DNA of 41,130 nucleotides. Source: an uncultured Bacteroidales bacterium (GTDB lineage: Bacteria; Bacteroidota; Bacteroidia; Bacteroidales; P3). The stretch lies in contig CALUMK010000024.1 of the NCBI GenBank assembly GCA_944321735.1, forward strand, positions 1-41,130, given 5' to 3'. Shown here piece by piece: positions 28,201 through 35,037 of this stretch. The position numbers and the translations under genes were made by a program. A model generated the notes under the pieces. The model made no database searches. It was not told where the DNA came from and was given only the letters and a program-made list of their open reading frames with translations. The first letter of the stretch is position 1, and the number at the start of each line of letters is the position of its first letter.

Positions 28201-29337
28201 ATTGTACATGAGGGGCAGTTCGAATGTGTATTGGAGGTTCGATGGCAATTGGGTGATATTGACGGATGTTTGATAAATCACTCGGGCTTCGGAAACGGAA
28301 TTTCCGCTTCCAGCAGCAATGGTGTCGTATAAAGTGATTACACTGAGTCGCTCGTCCAGATCGGAGCGTAGTTGACGGTCGAATTTCAAGGTGATTTCTC
28401 TTAATGCGGCCTCGCCTTCGGGGATAGTTTGGGTCGAGGTGTTGACAGGTTGCGGTATGTTCGGGTAAAAGAACAAGGTCTGCGTGTTTGTGGAATTGCT
28501 GGGTCTCCCGTCCGATAGCTTGATTAGCACATTCTTTCCAAAAGGCAAGTCGGGGATGTCTTCTGGATGGATGGTGATGGTTTTTCCTGAAATATTCAAG
28601 GGCTTGAATTGCGTCATTCCCTCATACATATATTCCCATAAAAAACATGAAGGATTGTATTCCACTTGATGTCCGTCCGTGCAATTGGCTGCATCTGCAT
28701 GGAGGACGTAACGGTATGGGAATCCTACATGCTGGATGCCGGTGTTCTCGATTTGAAATTCGCAATAAGGTCTTAGCCATGCTTCCAGTTCGCAGCATTC
28801 GTATCGTGTCCGATACCCTTCTGTGAGCATTTGCTGGACGGGTACGGTGACAACGGGATCGGCCGGATTGAAGGGCGAGTATTCCCATGCCTCTTCTTCG
28901 CTTGCAGGGTTTGTTGAGGCGGTGTTACGGGATATGAGCAAGTCTGGAATAGGGGACACCCTTAGTTTCAATGAATATTCCTTGAAATCGAAATCCATGT
29001 ATGGTTCAAAGGAGGCGCAATCGTGCATACGGATATGTACGTCCCCTTCTTCTTTTCCCAAGGCGTTGAAGCTGCAATGGATTGCAGGGTCGCAAGACCA
29101 GATTTGATCGTTGGGGAATGTGAATTTTCCTCCGACAAATTCAAAATAATGGTTGCTTGTTTTGTGCAGACGGCAGTTTTTGTCGTCATGCCGGATCTCG
29201 ACATGCAAGGTGTACAAGTTGTAGTCGTCGAAGCAGGGGTCGCCCCATCCAAAGCAAAAGGAAGGTGTGCATGTCCATAGCCAGATGCATCCTATCAGGG
29301 CGATGAGTGTGGATTTGAGAGGTTCGTTCTTTTTCAT
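22201..29337 (-). CDS. Giant SprB-repeat surface protein with PKD-like region and T9SS sorting domain
   Basis: From ATG 29337 the protein is 2378 aa. An upstream ATG at 29379 would add 14 residues before the signal peptide (LIALIGCIWLWTCTPSFCFG). After an N-terminal region of about 600 residues come roughly 17-20 SprB-type repeats. Each begins near C.G...G and has a core such as SGGTPPYRYEW or QGGTPPYRYDW. Units typically close with LxxGxYxVxxxDxxGC. A PKD-like stretch follows (PEKASILMQEGNYIEILFPE). The end (WRVVPNPFRNHFAL to IKIIKTN) is a T9SS sorting domain. SprB is the mobile gliding adhesin of Flavobacterium, and shorter relatives in non-gliding Bacteroidales are surface adhesins of unclear role. 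No gliding genes are in the window, so I infer an adhesin rather than motility. It is the first gene of a minus-strand operon. Confidence 0.9.
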   Translation of the reverse strand: MKKNEPLKSTLIALIGCIWLWTCTPSFCFGWGDPCFDDYNLYTLHVEIRHDDKNCRLHKTSNHYFEFVGGKFTFPNDQIWSCDPAIHCSFNALGKEEGDVHIRMHDCASFEPYMDFDFKEYSLKLRVSPIPDLLISRNTASTNPASEEEAWEYSPFNPADPVVTVPVQQMLTEGYRTRYECCELEAWLRPYCEFQIENTGIQHVGFPYRYVLHADAANCTDGHQVEYNPSCFLWEYMYEGMTQFKPLNISGKTITIHPEDIPDLPFGKNVLIKLSDGRPSNSTNTQTLFFYPNIPQPVNTSTQTIPEGEAALREITLKFDRQLRSDLDERLSVITLYDTIAAGSGNSVSEARVIYQTSVNITQLPSNLQYTFELPLMYNISEGTYYVSVEGYSRGVSNHPDNSSNKNLPEDIKSGMFQIVPFMVDRSEIDVIDIEYTPPLCHGGEGSAVVTLGKSFISTMTPLPTFYYTTPDGSLNEIEFECEYIGSIGDPTSRFRCDHIRPGEMHHFRLKTVTMAIYPNPGKTSWGAFDIDATQPEPINMPVTGKNISGYYYVEGVRKQAQDGWIRIDRDQIRNGKPPYTITYRNLTHDPQNEITLIGNSIPVPLAGTFQIIITDANGCQNDTSITIKNLSNSLRVSLATESEITCHNAGNGSLRASIIQAGSNRVAFEWYKNGKLIPNETGAQLDELGPGTYTVSMKDLENGMVSTHSQTLTQPDPLEIVLHTTRNVYCKNEHTGYIGVDGKGGFEPYVYSWNDGAFGKTRSDLPAGQYQLKLIDDKGCIAERTFPINEPDSCFEIIIDSIRHAHYDRNGKLVPGKIFTHGQGGTRPYGWVYCDNDAALDQLSPGLHTVFQWDAMHCQDSKEFEIKQYDALQVEIVLVDSIRCYGERNASCKLIIEGGVPPYAIRWNTGSPETHIQNLAAGRYSATVVDAYGISKQAALQINQPNPLRTQVSELRHSPHQGCFADSCPPVSYGGVLRVNASGGTPPYHVNWTRNGQNFAQGPDLFLLTQLPPGIYQAQVIDRNHCQAYTEATLTQSAMLKASIMTIQTIGCAGSQTGILQAEVGGGQQPYLYQWFKADSSLSNARHLENISKGVEKLGSKNIETELGYGLYFLCVTDAKGVRSWAKRSLSQPEPIKISFNTIQAPSYQGSQNGILPEPVFDGKLEVDVQGGTPPYRYEWRKAGQNPIISSDRTLAGLDSGWYRLSVQDQYSCQADTLVYLPRTAPLVSRILIQDSISCHGLANGSLSLEISGGTRPYRIQWFKDSQAIANQTSPFLHNLKSSFYLAEVTDALDVKSSFQLYLPQPDSLKSYLQTESSHCHGDSSGWVIAHASGGTAPYRYIWILDGKPHSKDTSCISDIENADFEVSIIDSRGCQTHSQAEIKAPESLSIQASLRHPSYAGSIFGEHPEPSCDGKIELSLSGGTPPYKINWNHGDTAASLQGLDTGIYHVQIQDAHGCRAEQSFSLQRTTPLSTRLQLIAQPLCAGDSTASFRLDVQGGTPPYRYDWHLNGKWFSNDSLCIMHNAPAGTYTVQVQDSRGIKSMDSLSIAEPTPLEAYARIQHSSAWAFQNGSICLEVEGGTRPYQYSWNTGSRDSILSHIGRGTYHVRISDANRCEIEKDYTIQSPDSLYISSSFIKHIRPEDGLESEEGSIELRISGGMKPYRYQWENMYAEILKEGTSDSSHLSIQHLQTGIYRFHLQDDGGAEISRIFEIRFLRNLEATLMLKDAVRCHGDSTASVQAFIQGGTEPWQWQWEYRKTDSCTFEPIFSDLLSLENLPAGFIRLQIRDAAGQTASDSLEIKQPAPLQLETEILQSGHLPDSLDGIFVAIGSGGSLPYHYLWNTGNTESRQAFRNDQSYEVQLTDAQGCQVQRNLDSLLSSKMEIHIQAIDEIACSGDSSGSLRADIRHGRKPLHIRWSNGDTTAEISKIPAGVYTATVTDAWGNTQSASYLLREPDRLYNIVSMSEPSCHGSKDGHILVETLGGSGGIQYLWNTGAQTPDLFNLGQALYVLHTSDKLGCSRIDTVRMESPAPLRLPLEVTPIDCPDGSGRIIWKAQGGTAPYHYHWENISWKEGMRGDAQGDSWIIDPASAGQYILHVSDSLQCATDTIMELAAPQPPSYAIERRKTLCAGQIISIGIPNGDTLSGIEYLWFLPDGSSSNRARIQACQAGTYHLRLIQNQTCIYRDSVLVEASADSIHAEFWVSSHITEGQSCLLVNLSKHNPDSSRWILPEKASILMQEGNYIEILFPEAGYYPVELQVFKGNCTESYIRNIQVTPPSKQSAPGQAEGLSSSWRVVPNPFRNHFALHAECSQPTDVKYRILSALTGQNILNGYFHLPAATPTRITLTEKELPGGTYILLLEHGSERTAIKIIKTN

Positions 29338-29444
29338 GGTTGAGAATGTTTGTCGTTTTTCAATAAGTTCCTTTTTCAATAAGACAAGGATATGTTCGGC
29401 TTCCCTGCGTTTGTGTGGCTTCGTAGGGATGTTCGGTTTCGGGG

Positions 29445-29452
29445 CAAAAATA
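29445..29452 (-). promoter_or_regulatory. Possible -7 box for the SprB-repeat operon
   Basis: The minus strand reads TATTTTTG, which fits TAnnTTTG. It lies 107 bases upstream of the ATG at 29337. No TTTG was found at normal -33 spacing. The nearest (29486-29489) is too far, so this is a weak candidate. Confidence 0.3.
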
Positions 29453-29533
29453 GAAGAACGGGGTGTCGCAGGATTTTTATTTAACCAAATAAAACTGAAT
29501 TTTAAGTTTTTTTAAGCTTTTGTGTGTTGTTTT

Positions 29534-29691
29534 GCATATCCGGTGGCGCCTCGGCCATGCAAAAAGAGCGAGCTCATTTGCATGGCTCTCGGCTTCTGCG
29601 TATATTCGGCTTCGCCGCATATCCGGTGGCGCCTCGGCCATGCAAAAAGAGCGAGCTCATTTGCATGGCTCTCGGCTTCTGCGTATATTCG
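29534..29691. repeat. Two identical 75-bp direct repeats, each with an internal 10-bp inverted repeat
   Basis: Copy 1 (29534-29608) and copy 2 (29617-29691) are identical over 75 bases and separated by GCTTCGCC, a period of 83. In each, GCCATGCAAA and TTTGCATGGC form a perfect 10-bp inverted repeat around 13 bases that include the palindrome GAGCTC (copy 1: 29554-29563 with 29577-29586). The block ends 27 bases before the atpB start. It resembles a REP/BIME-like dispersed palindromic element, though no other copy occurs in the window. Confidence 0.85.
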
Positions 29692-29708
29692 CAAGCGTTC
29701 TTTTTCTT

Positions 29709-29715
29709 GGAGGAA
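29709..29715 (+). promoter_or_regulatory. Strong Shine-Dalgarno sequence that fixes the atpB start
   Basis: GGAGGAA ends three bases before ATG 29719. An upstream in-frame ATG at 29524 would translate through both repeats, so this site supports 29719 as the true start. Confidence 0.7.
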
Positions 29716-29718
29716 CAA

Positions 29719-30900
29719 ATGAAAGATTTGGTTTTCAGCAAATTAGTATTTGTGTTGCTGCTTTTGGTCTTGACTGGGGGCGGTTGTGGACGGATTATGG
29801 CCCAGGCGACCGGGCTGCCGGTTGCTGAAAGCCGGACGTCTGAAGACCGGGTCGATGTAAAATCGGATGAAGGAGAGGCGCAAAAAGAAAGTTTCAACGC
29901 CGGGGAAATGATTTTGGGGCATATTACGGACAAGCATTCCTGGCATATCTGCGATTGGAAAGGCAAAGCAGTGGAAGTCCATTTGCCGGTAATCCTGCTG
30001 TATGAAGGACGTTTGCATTGCTTTTCATCAGCACGTTTTGAAAATCCTTCCCATGCATATGATGGATTCCAATTGAGGAAAGAAGCCCCGCATATGGGAC
30101 GGATTGTGGCTGTGGAAGCCGGGGCGGACGGTCAACTTCGGATTGCCGAGAAGCTGCCATTGGATTTTTCTATTACCAAAACGGTAGCGGCTATGATGGT
30201 TTCCACCCTGTTTTTGATAATATTGTTCTTTTTTGTAGTGAGAAACTATAAACGTCGGGGAGAGCAAGCGCCAAAAGGAGTGGCGGCCTTGTTTGAACCC
30301 GTTTATCTGTTTGTCCGCGATGAGGTGGTTTACGCCAATCTGGGCAAGGAACACGGGGACAGGTATCTGCCTTATCTGGCGACCTTGTTCTTCTTTATAT
30401 TTTTGGGGAATTTTTTAGGCATCGTTCCCTTTTTCCCTTTCGGAGCCAATATAACGGGCAATATTTCAGTGACTTTAGTTCTGGCGTTGCTGACATTCTT
30501 GATAACGATGGGTAGCAGTACCAAGGCGTATTGGAAGCATACTTTCAATACGCCGGGAGTGCCGATGTGGATGAAATTCCCGATACCGTTGATGCCGGCT
30601 ATCGAGCTGATGGAAATATTTACAAAGCCATTCGTGTTGATGATTCGGCTTTTTGCCAATATGACGGCCGGGCATATCATCATTCTCGGCTTTGTTTCCC
30701 TCGTGCTGATTTTCGGGCAGCAGAGCGTGGCTTTGGGCTGGGCTGTGTCGCCATTGACAATCATTTTCGGTTTGTTTGCTGATGCGCTTGAACTTTTGGT
30801 TTCCTTCATCCAAGCCTATATATTCACGATGCTTTCTGCAAATTATTTTGCGGGGGCATTGGCGTACGAGCCTGGAAAGGCATCGAATGGGGCGCATTGA
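29719..30900 (+). CDS. atpB: F1Fo ATP synthase subunit a
   Basis: The 393-aa subunit a forms the proton half-channels of Fo in the inner membrane. R310, in LMIRLFANMTAGH, is the essential arginine facing the c-ring carboxylate, and GLFADALELLVSFIQAYIFT is the conserved last-helix region. The protein is longer than the roughly 270 aa of E. coli. It carries an N-terminal signal-like segment (LVFVLLLLVLTGGG with cleavage likely after IMAQA) and a periplasmic-type domain of about 120 residues before the first Fo helix (about 155-175). That extension is usual in Bacteroidetes. The start is chosen from the strong ribosome-binding site and signal peptide. It opens the operon atpB-E-F-H-A-G and lies just after the 75-bp repeats. 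Confidence 0.95.
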   Translation: MKDLVFSKLVFVLLLLVLTGGGCGRIMAQATGLPVAESRTSEDRVDVKSDEGEAQKESFNAGEMILGHITDKHSWHICDWKGKAVEVHLPVILLYEGRLHCFSSARFENPSHAYDGFQLRKEAPHMGRIVAVEAGADGQLRIAEKLPLDFSITKTVAAMMVSTLFLIILFFFVVRNYKRRGEQAPKGVAALFEPVYLFVRDEVVYANLGKEHGDRYLPYLATLFFFIFLGNFLGIVPFFPFGANITGNISVTLVLALLTFLITMGSSTKAYWKHTFNTPGVPMWMKFPIPLMPAIELMEIFTKPFVLMIRLFANMTAGHIIILGFVSLVLIFGQQSVALGWAVSPLTIIFGLFADALELLVSFIQAYIFTMLSANYFAGALAYEPGKASNGAH

Positions 30901-30930
30901 GATGACGGGGGCGATTGGAAAGGTAAATAA

Positions 30931-31284
<354 letters not shown>

Positions 31285-31314
31285 TCCGGAGAAATCCCAG
31301 CTAAAAGAAACGTT

Positions 31315-31806
31315 ATGGAATTGGTAATGCCAGGTGTCGGCGTGCTGTTCTGGACATGTCTTATATTCCTGATTCTTTTCCTTATGTTGAAGAAATGGGC
31401 GTTTCCTGTTATCAACAGCATGATTAAGAAAAGGGAAGAGAAGATAACTTCTGCTTTGGAGGAAGCGGAAGCCACCCGGAAAGAAATGGCCGAGCTTCAG
31501 CGTCGCAACGATGAAATGCTATCCGAAGCCCGCTCGGAAAAAGAGAAGATTATCGGGCAGGCCAAGGAGTTCAAGCGGCAGATAGAAGACAGTAGCCGGC
31601 AGAAAGCCAAGGAAGAGTACGACCGTCTCATGCAGGCGGCGCGTGCGGATATCGAACGCGAGAAACAGGCTGCATTGGAAGATTTGCGGGTTTCGGTGGC
31701 CAACCTCTCCTTGGATATGGCCGAGAAGGTCATTGGCAGCGAACTGTCCGACCGCGACAAGCAGAAGGAATTGGTGGAAAAAGGTTTGAAAGACCTTAAA
31801 TTGTAA
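31315..31806 (+). CDS. atpF: F1Fo ATP synthase subunit b
   Basis: The 163-aa subunit b is the peripheral stalk. It has one N-terminal membrane helix (GVLFWTCLIFLILFLMLKKW, residues 8-27) and a long, highly charged coiled coil (REEKITSALEEAEATRKEMA and on) that dimerises and reaches up to the delta subunit. The length is normal. It begins 30 bases after atpE and is followed 6 bases later by atpH, consistent with one operon. Only one b-type gene is present, so a homodimeric stalk is expected. Confidence 0.94.
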   Translation: MELVMPGVGVLFWTCLIFLILFLMLKKWAFPVINSMIKKREEKITSALEEAEATRKEMAELQRRNDEMLSEARSEKEKIIGQAKEFKRQIEDSSRQKAKEEYDRLMQAARADIEREKQAALEDLRVSVANLSLDMAEKVIGSELSDRDKQKELVEKGLKDLKL

Positions 31807-31812
31807 AATTCA

Positions 31813-32370
31813 ATGCAACTCTCAAAAGCCAGTGTACGATACGCAAGGGCGCTGTATGCCTTGGGTGAGGAGATGAAAACCAGCGAGGAAGTGTACAGGG
31901 ATATACATTTTCTGATGGATTTTTTCTCGGAAGCCAAAGATGTACGGTATCTGATGGCCAATCCCGTTATCCCGCCCCATATAAAGAAAAAGGCGGTGCG
32001 CATGATTTTCGAGGGGCATGTGAACGAACTGACGATTCGTTTCATGGACTTGGTAATCGGCAAGAACCGGGTTACGGATATTTATGGCATTGTGCGGGAG
32101 TACGTGGATCTTTACCGGAAGAACAAGGGGATAGTGAGGGCGGTCGCCCGTACGGCTTGCCCTCTTTCGGAGGAAGAAAGGGCTGGTTTCGAGGCATGGC
32201 TCGCCCAGGCTTTCCCGGATAAGGAAGTGGAGCTTGTCAATAAGGTGCAGCCATCGCTGATTGGGGGCTTCACATTGCGTGTGGATGGCGTGTACGTGGA
32301 CAAGAGCATATCAGGACGTCTGCATTCTTTGCGCAAGGAGATCAATGTCAAGGTTTATCAAAAGAAATAA
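31813..32370 (+). CDS. atpH: F1Fo ATP synthase subunit delta
   Basis: The 185-aa delta (OSCP-type) subunit joins the b stalk to the top of the alpha/beta hexamer. The N-terminal helical domain starts QLSKASVRYARALYALGEE. The C-terminal family signature is seen in VQPSLIGGFTLRVDGVYVDK and SISGRLHSLRKEI. The length is typical (about 180). It begins 6 bases after atpF, and atpA follows after 3 bases, so translation is probably coupled. Confidence 0.94.
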   Translation: MQLSKASVRYARALYALGEEMKTSEEVYRDIHFLMDFFSEAKDVRYLMANPVIPPHIKKKAVRMIFEGHVNELTIRFMDLVIGKNRVTDIYGIVREYVDLYRKNKGIVRAVARTACPLSEEERAGFEAWLAQAFPDKEVELVNKVQPSLIGGFTLRVDGVYVDKSISGRLHSLRKEINVKVYQKK

Positions 32371-32373
32371 AAA

Positions 32374-33972
32374 ATGGCAGATATCAAGGCATCCGAAGTC
32401 ACGGCCATCTTGAAAAAGCAGCTGGCGGGGCTTGATTTGAACGAGAACATGCAGGAGGTGGGGACGGTGCTGAATGCCGGGGATGGCATTGCCCGGGTGT
32501 TCGGTCTCGAAAACGTGGAGTCGGGCGAATTGGTGGAGTTTCCTGCCGCCGGGGTGCACGGCATCGTGTTGAACCTGGAGGAAGACAACGTCGGGGTTGT
32601 GCTTTTAGGAGATTCTTCCTTGGTGCAAGAAGGAGATAAAGTAAAGCGGACACATCTCATTGCTTCTATTCCTGTCGGGGAGGGCTTGATTGGCCGCGTG
32701 GTCGATACCTTGGGGAATCCCATCGATGGGAAAGGACCGATTGCAGGCGATTTGATGGATATGCCGTTGGAGCGCAAAGCGCCGGGTGTGATTTACCGTC
32801 AGCCGGTTAACGAGCCGTTGCAAACCGGTATCAAGAGTATCGATGCGATGATTCCCATCGGGCGGGGGCAGCGCGAACTGATTATCGGTGACCGCCAGAC
32901 GGGAAAAACGGCCATTGCGGTCGATACCATATTGAACCAGAAAGAGAATTACGAAAAAGGCGACCCGATATATTGCGTGTATGTGGCGATAGGCCAAAAG
33001 GCTTCTACTGTGGCTTCGGTGGTCAAAACCCTTGAAGATCATGGGGCGATGGCTTATACGATTGTAGTGGCATCTATGGCGGCCGATGCGGCGGCGATGC
33101 AGTTCTATGCGCCTTTTGCAGGGGCAGCTATCGGTGAATTTTTCAGGGACACGGGACGTCATGCTTTGGTGGTTTACGATGACTTGTCCAAGCAGGCGGT
33201 CGCATACCGCGAAGTTTCCTTGTTGCTCAGGCGTCCACCTGGACGGGAGGCCTATCCGGGGGATGTATTCTATTTGCATTCCCGTTTGTTGGAGCGGGCT
33301 GCGAAGATTATTCGTTCGGACGAGATTGCAGCCAAGATGAACGATGTGCCGGCCTGTTTGCATGGCAAGGTCAAAGGAGGCGGTTCCTTGACTGCGTTGC
33401 CTATTATCGAGACGCAGGAAGGCGATGTCTCGGCCTATATACCGACTAATGTGATTTCGATTACGGACGGGCAGATATTTCTGGAAACGGGCTTGTTCAA
33501 TGCCGGAGTCCGGCCTGCTATCAATGTGGGTATCTCTGTATCCCGAGTAGGAGGATCGGCTCAAATCAAGTCTATGAAGAAAGTGGCAGGAACATTGAAG
33601 CTGGATCAGGCGCAGTTCCGGGAACTGGAGTCGTTTTCCAAGTTCGGGTCGGATCTGGATCCTGCAACCAAGTTCTCTTTGGACAAGGGGCATCGCAATG
33701 TGGAGTTGCTCAAGCAGCCCCAGTACTCTCCGATGAAGGTGGAAGAACAGGTGGCGGTTCTCTATTGCGGGGTGAAAGGTCTGCTTTTGAAACTTCCGGT
33801 GGATAAAGTGGAAGATTTCCAGGAAGAATATTTGCGCAACATGCACCGGGAGCATCCGGATATATTGGCTCGTATAGCCCAAGGCGAGATGGATGCCTGT
33901 ATGGAAGATGCGATGAAGCGTCTTGCTGCGGAAGTGGTGGATACTCTTGTTGCCAATGTTGGAGGTGCGTAA
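32374..33972 (+). CDS. atpA: F1 ATP synthase subunit alpha
   Basis: The 532-aa alpha subunit carries the non-catalytic nucleotide sites of F1. It shows an N-terminal beta-barrel ([20 protein letters not shown]), the Walker A loop GDRQTGKT at 172-179 with K178, the segment [20 protein letters not shown] (about 264-283), and the arginine-finger motif [12 protein letters not shown] with R391. The helical C-terminal domain is complete. The length is usual for Bacteroidetes (about 525). It is preceded closely by atpH and followed after 21 bases by atpG. Confidence 0.97.
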   Translation: MADIKASEVTAILKKQLAGLDLNENMQEVGTVLNAGDGIARVFGLENVESGELVEFPAAGVHGIVLNLEEDNVGVVLLGDSSLVQEGDKVKRTHLIASIPVGEGLIGRVVDTLGNPIDGKGPIAGDLMDMPLERKAPGVIYRQPVNEPLQTGIKSIDAMIPIGRGQRELIIGDRQTGKTAIAVDTILNQKENYEKGDPIYCVYVAIGQKASTVASVVKTLEDHGAMAYTIVVASMAADAAAMQFYAPFAGAAIGEFFRDTGRHALVVYDDLSKQAVAYREVSLLLRRPPGREAYPGDVFYLHSRLLERAAKIIRSDEIAAKMNDVPACLHGKVKGGGSLTALPIIETQEGDVSAYIPTNVISITDGQIFLETGLFNAGVRPAINVGISVSRVGGSAQIKSMKKVAGTLKLDQAQFRELESFSKFGSDLDPATKFSLDKGHRNVELLKQPQYSPMKVEEQVAVLYCGVKGLLLKLPVDKVEDFQEEYLRNMHREHPDILARIAQGEMDACMEDAMKRLAAEVVDTLVANVGGA

Positions 33973-33993
33973 TCATAAAATATTCAATGTGGC

Positions 33994-34959
33994 ATGGCTG
34001 GATTGAAAGAACTCAGGACACGTTTGGATTCGGCTAAGTCAACCCAGCAGTTGACTTCAGCCATGAAGATGGTTTCGGTTTCCAAGCTTCGCAAGGCGCA
34101 GAACAGGACTGCCCGAGTCCGGGAAATGTGCTTCCGGCTGATGGCCATCTATCGGACGATGACTCAGGAGAACGATGCTTATCTTCAAAGCCATTTGCTG
34201 CATAAAGGCTATGAGAGGCCATCCAGAGTCTTGATAATTGTCGTTGCGTCGGACAAGGGCATGTGCGGCACTTTCAATACTTCGGTATGTCGGGCGGCAG
34301 AGGATTACATAAGAGAGAATTACAGTGATTTTTCTCTTTCCGACATAGGTGTTTTCAGCATAGGAAACAAGGCTGGCCAGTATTTCGCATCCAAGCAGTA
34401 TGCTCGGATGCTGTCGGAATCCTGTGCCCCGGCCGGAGAGATGGATTACGCGCATTTGGAGCCATGGATGGAGGAAATCCTGAGAGCGTACGAACATGGC
34501 AGGATTCAGAAAGTCGAGGTGGTTTATTGCAGGCCGGTCAACGCCGCCACGCATGTAGTCAAAGTCCAGGAAATTTTGCCGGTGGCGGGGATTTTGAAAA
34601 TAGGGGAGGCTGCCATCGAGGAATTCCGCAAGCAAGGAGAGTCTTCGGCTTCGATAGGGGATGTGGAAGTAGCGCGTCACCGGGCGGGTTTTTTCAAGGC
34701 CGGCATGGTGGAAGCTTTGCCGGGATTGGAGTCCGTATTGGAATCGATGCTTCCCAAGGTGGCATCGCTTTATCTCTACTTGTCCTTGTGCCAGTCGGCC
34801 GTGGCTGAACATGGGGCTCGGATGACAGCTATGAGCCAGGCTACTGACAATGCGGAAGAATTAATAAAAGAATTGAATCTGAGATATAATAAATTGCGTC
34901 AATCAGGCATAACCAATGAATTGATAGAAATCGTGAGCGGTGCTACGGCTCAACGATAA
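33994..34959 (+). CDS. atpG: F1 ATP synthase subunit gamma
   Basis: The 321-aa gamma subunit is the central rotating shaft. Both conserved coiled-coil ends are visible: N-terminal LKELRTRLDSAKSTQQLTSA plus MKMVSVSKLRKAQ, and C-terminal AMSQATDNAEELIKELNLRY plus NKLRQSGITNELIEIVSGA. The middle Rossmann-like domain (VLIIVVASDKGMCGTFNTSV) is present. The protein is about 30 residues longer than E. coli gamma, with the extra length in the middle (residues about 130-220). It ends the ATP synthase cluster. The catalytic beta and epsilon genes do not follow. Confidence 0.96.
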   Translation: MAGLKELRTRLDSAKSTQQLTSAMKMVSVSKLRKAQNRTARVREMCFRLMAIYRTMTQENDAYLQSHLLHKGYERPSRVLIIVVASDKGMCGTFNTSVCRAAEDYIRENYSDFSLSDIGVFSIGNKAGQYFASKQYARMLSESCAPAGEMDYAHLEPWMEEILRAYEHGRIQKVEVVYCRPVNAATHVVKVQEILPVAGILKIGEAAIEEFRKQGESSASIGDVEVARHRAGFFKAGMVEALPGLESVLESMLPKVASLYLYLSLCQSAVAEHGARMTAMSQATDNAEELIKELNLRYNKLRQSGITNELIEIVSGATAQR

Positions 34960-35037
34960 ATCATTCCAATTCCAGGGGTGCGGATGGGCTTAGGGAAGGA
35001 AGGCTCGGCGCAGTCGCATCGCTTCAAACCAATCGGC

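Larger units (their letters stand above)
29338..29718. other. Divergent intergenic region between SprB-repeat gene and ATP synthase operon
   Basis: These 381 bases separate two divergent transcription units. The part near the SprB-repeat gene holds a possible -7 box for the minus strand (29445-29452), and 29470-29520 is AT-rich. The part near atpB holds two identical 75-bp repeats. Open frames run across the repeats on both strands, but they have no recognisable domain and change with the repeat. I regard the region as non-coding. I found no exact TAnnTTTG box reading toward atpB. TAAGTTTT and TAAGCTTTTG near 29503-29520 are imperfect candidates. Confidence 0.7.

Noticed and set aside
29524-29718. 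N-terminal extension of atpB through the 75-bp repeats
   Set aside because: The extension is made of the repeat translated twice in different frames. A strong ribosome-binding site and a signal peptide start at 29719.
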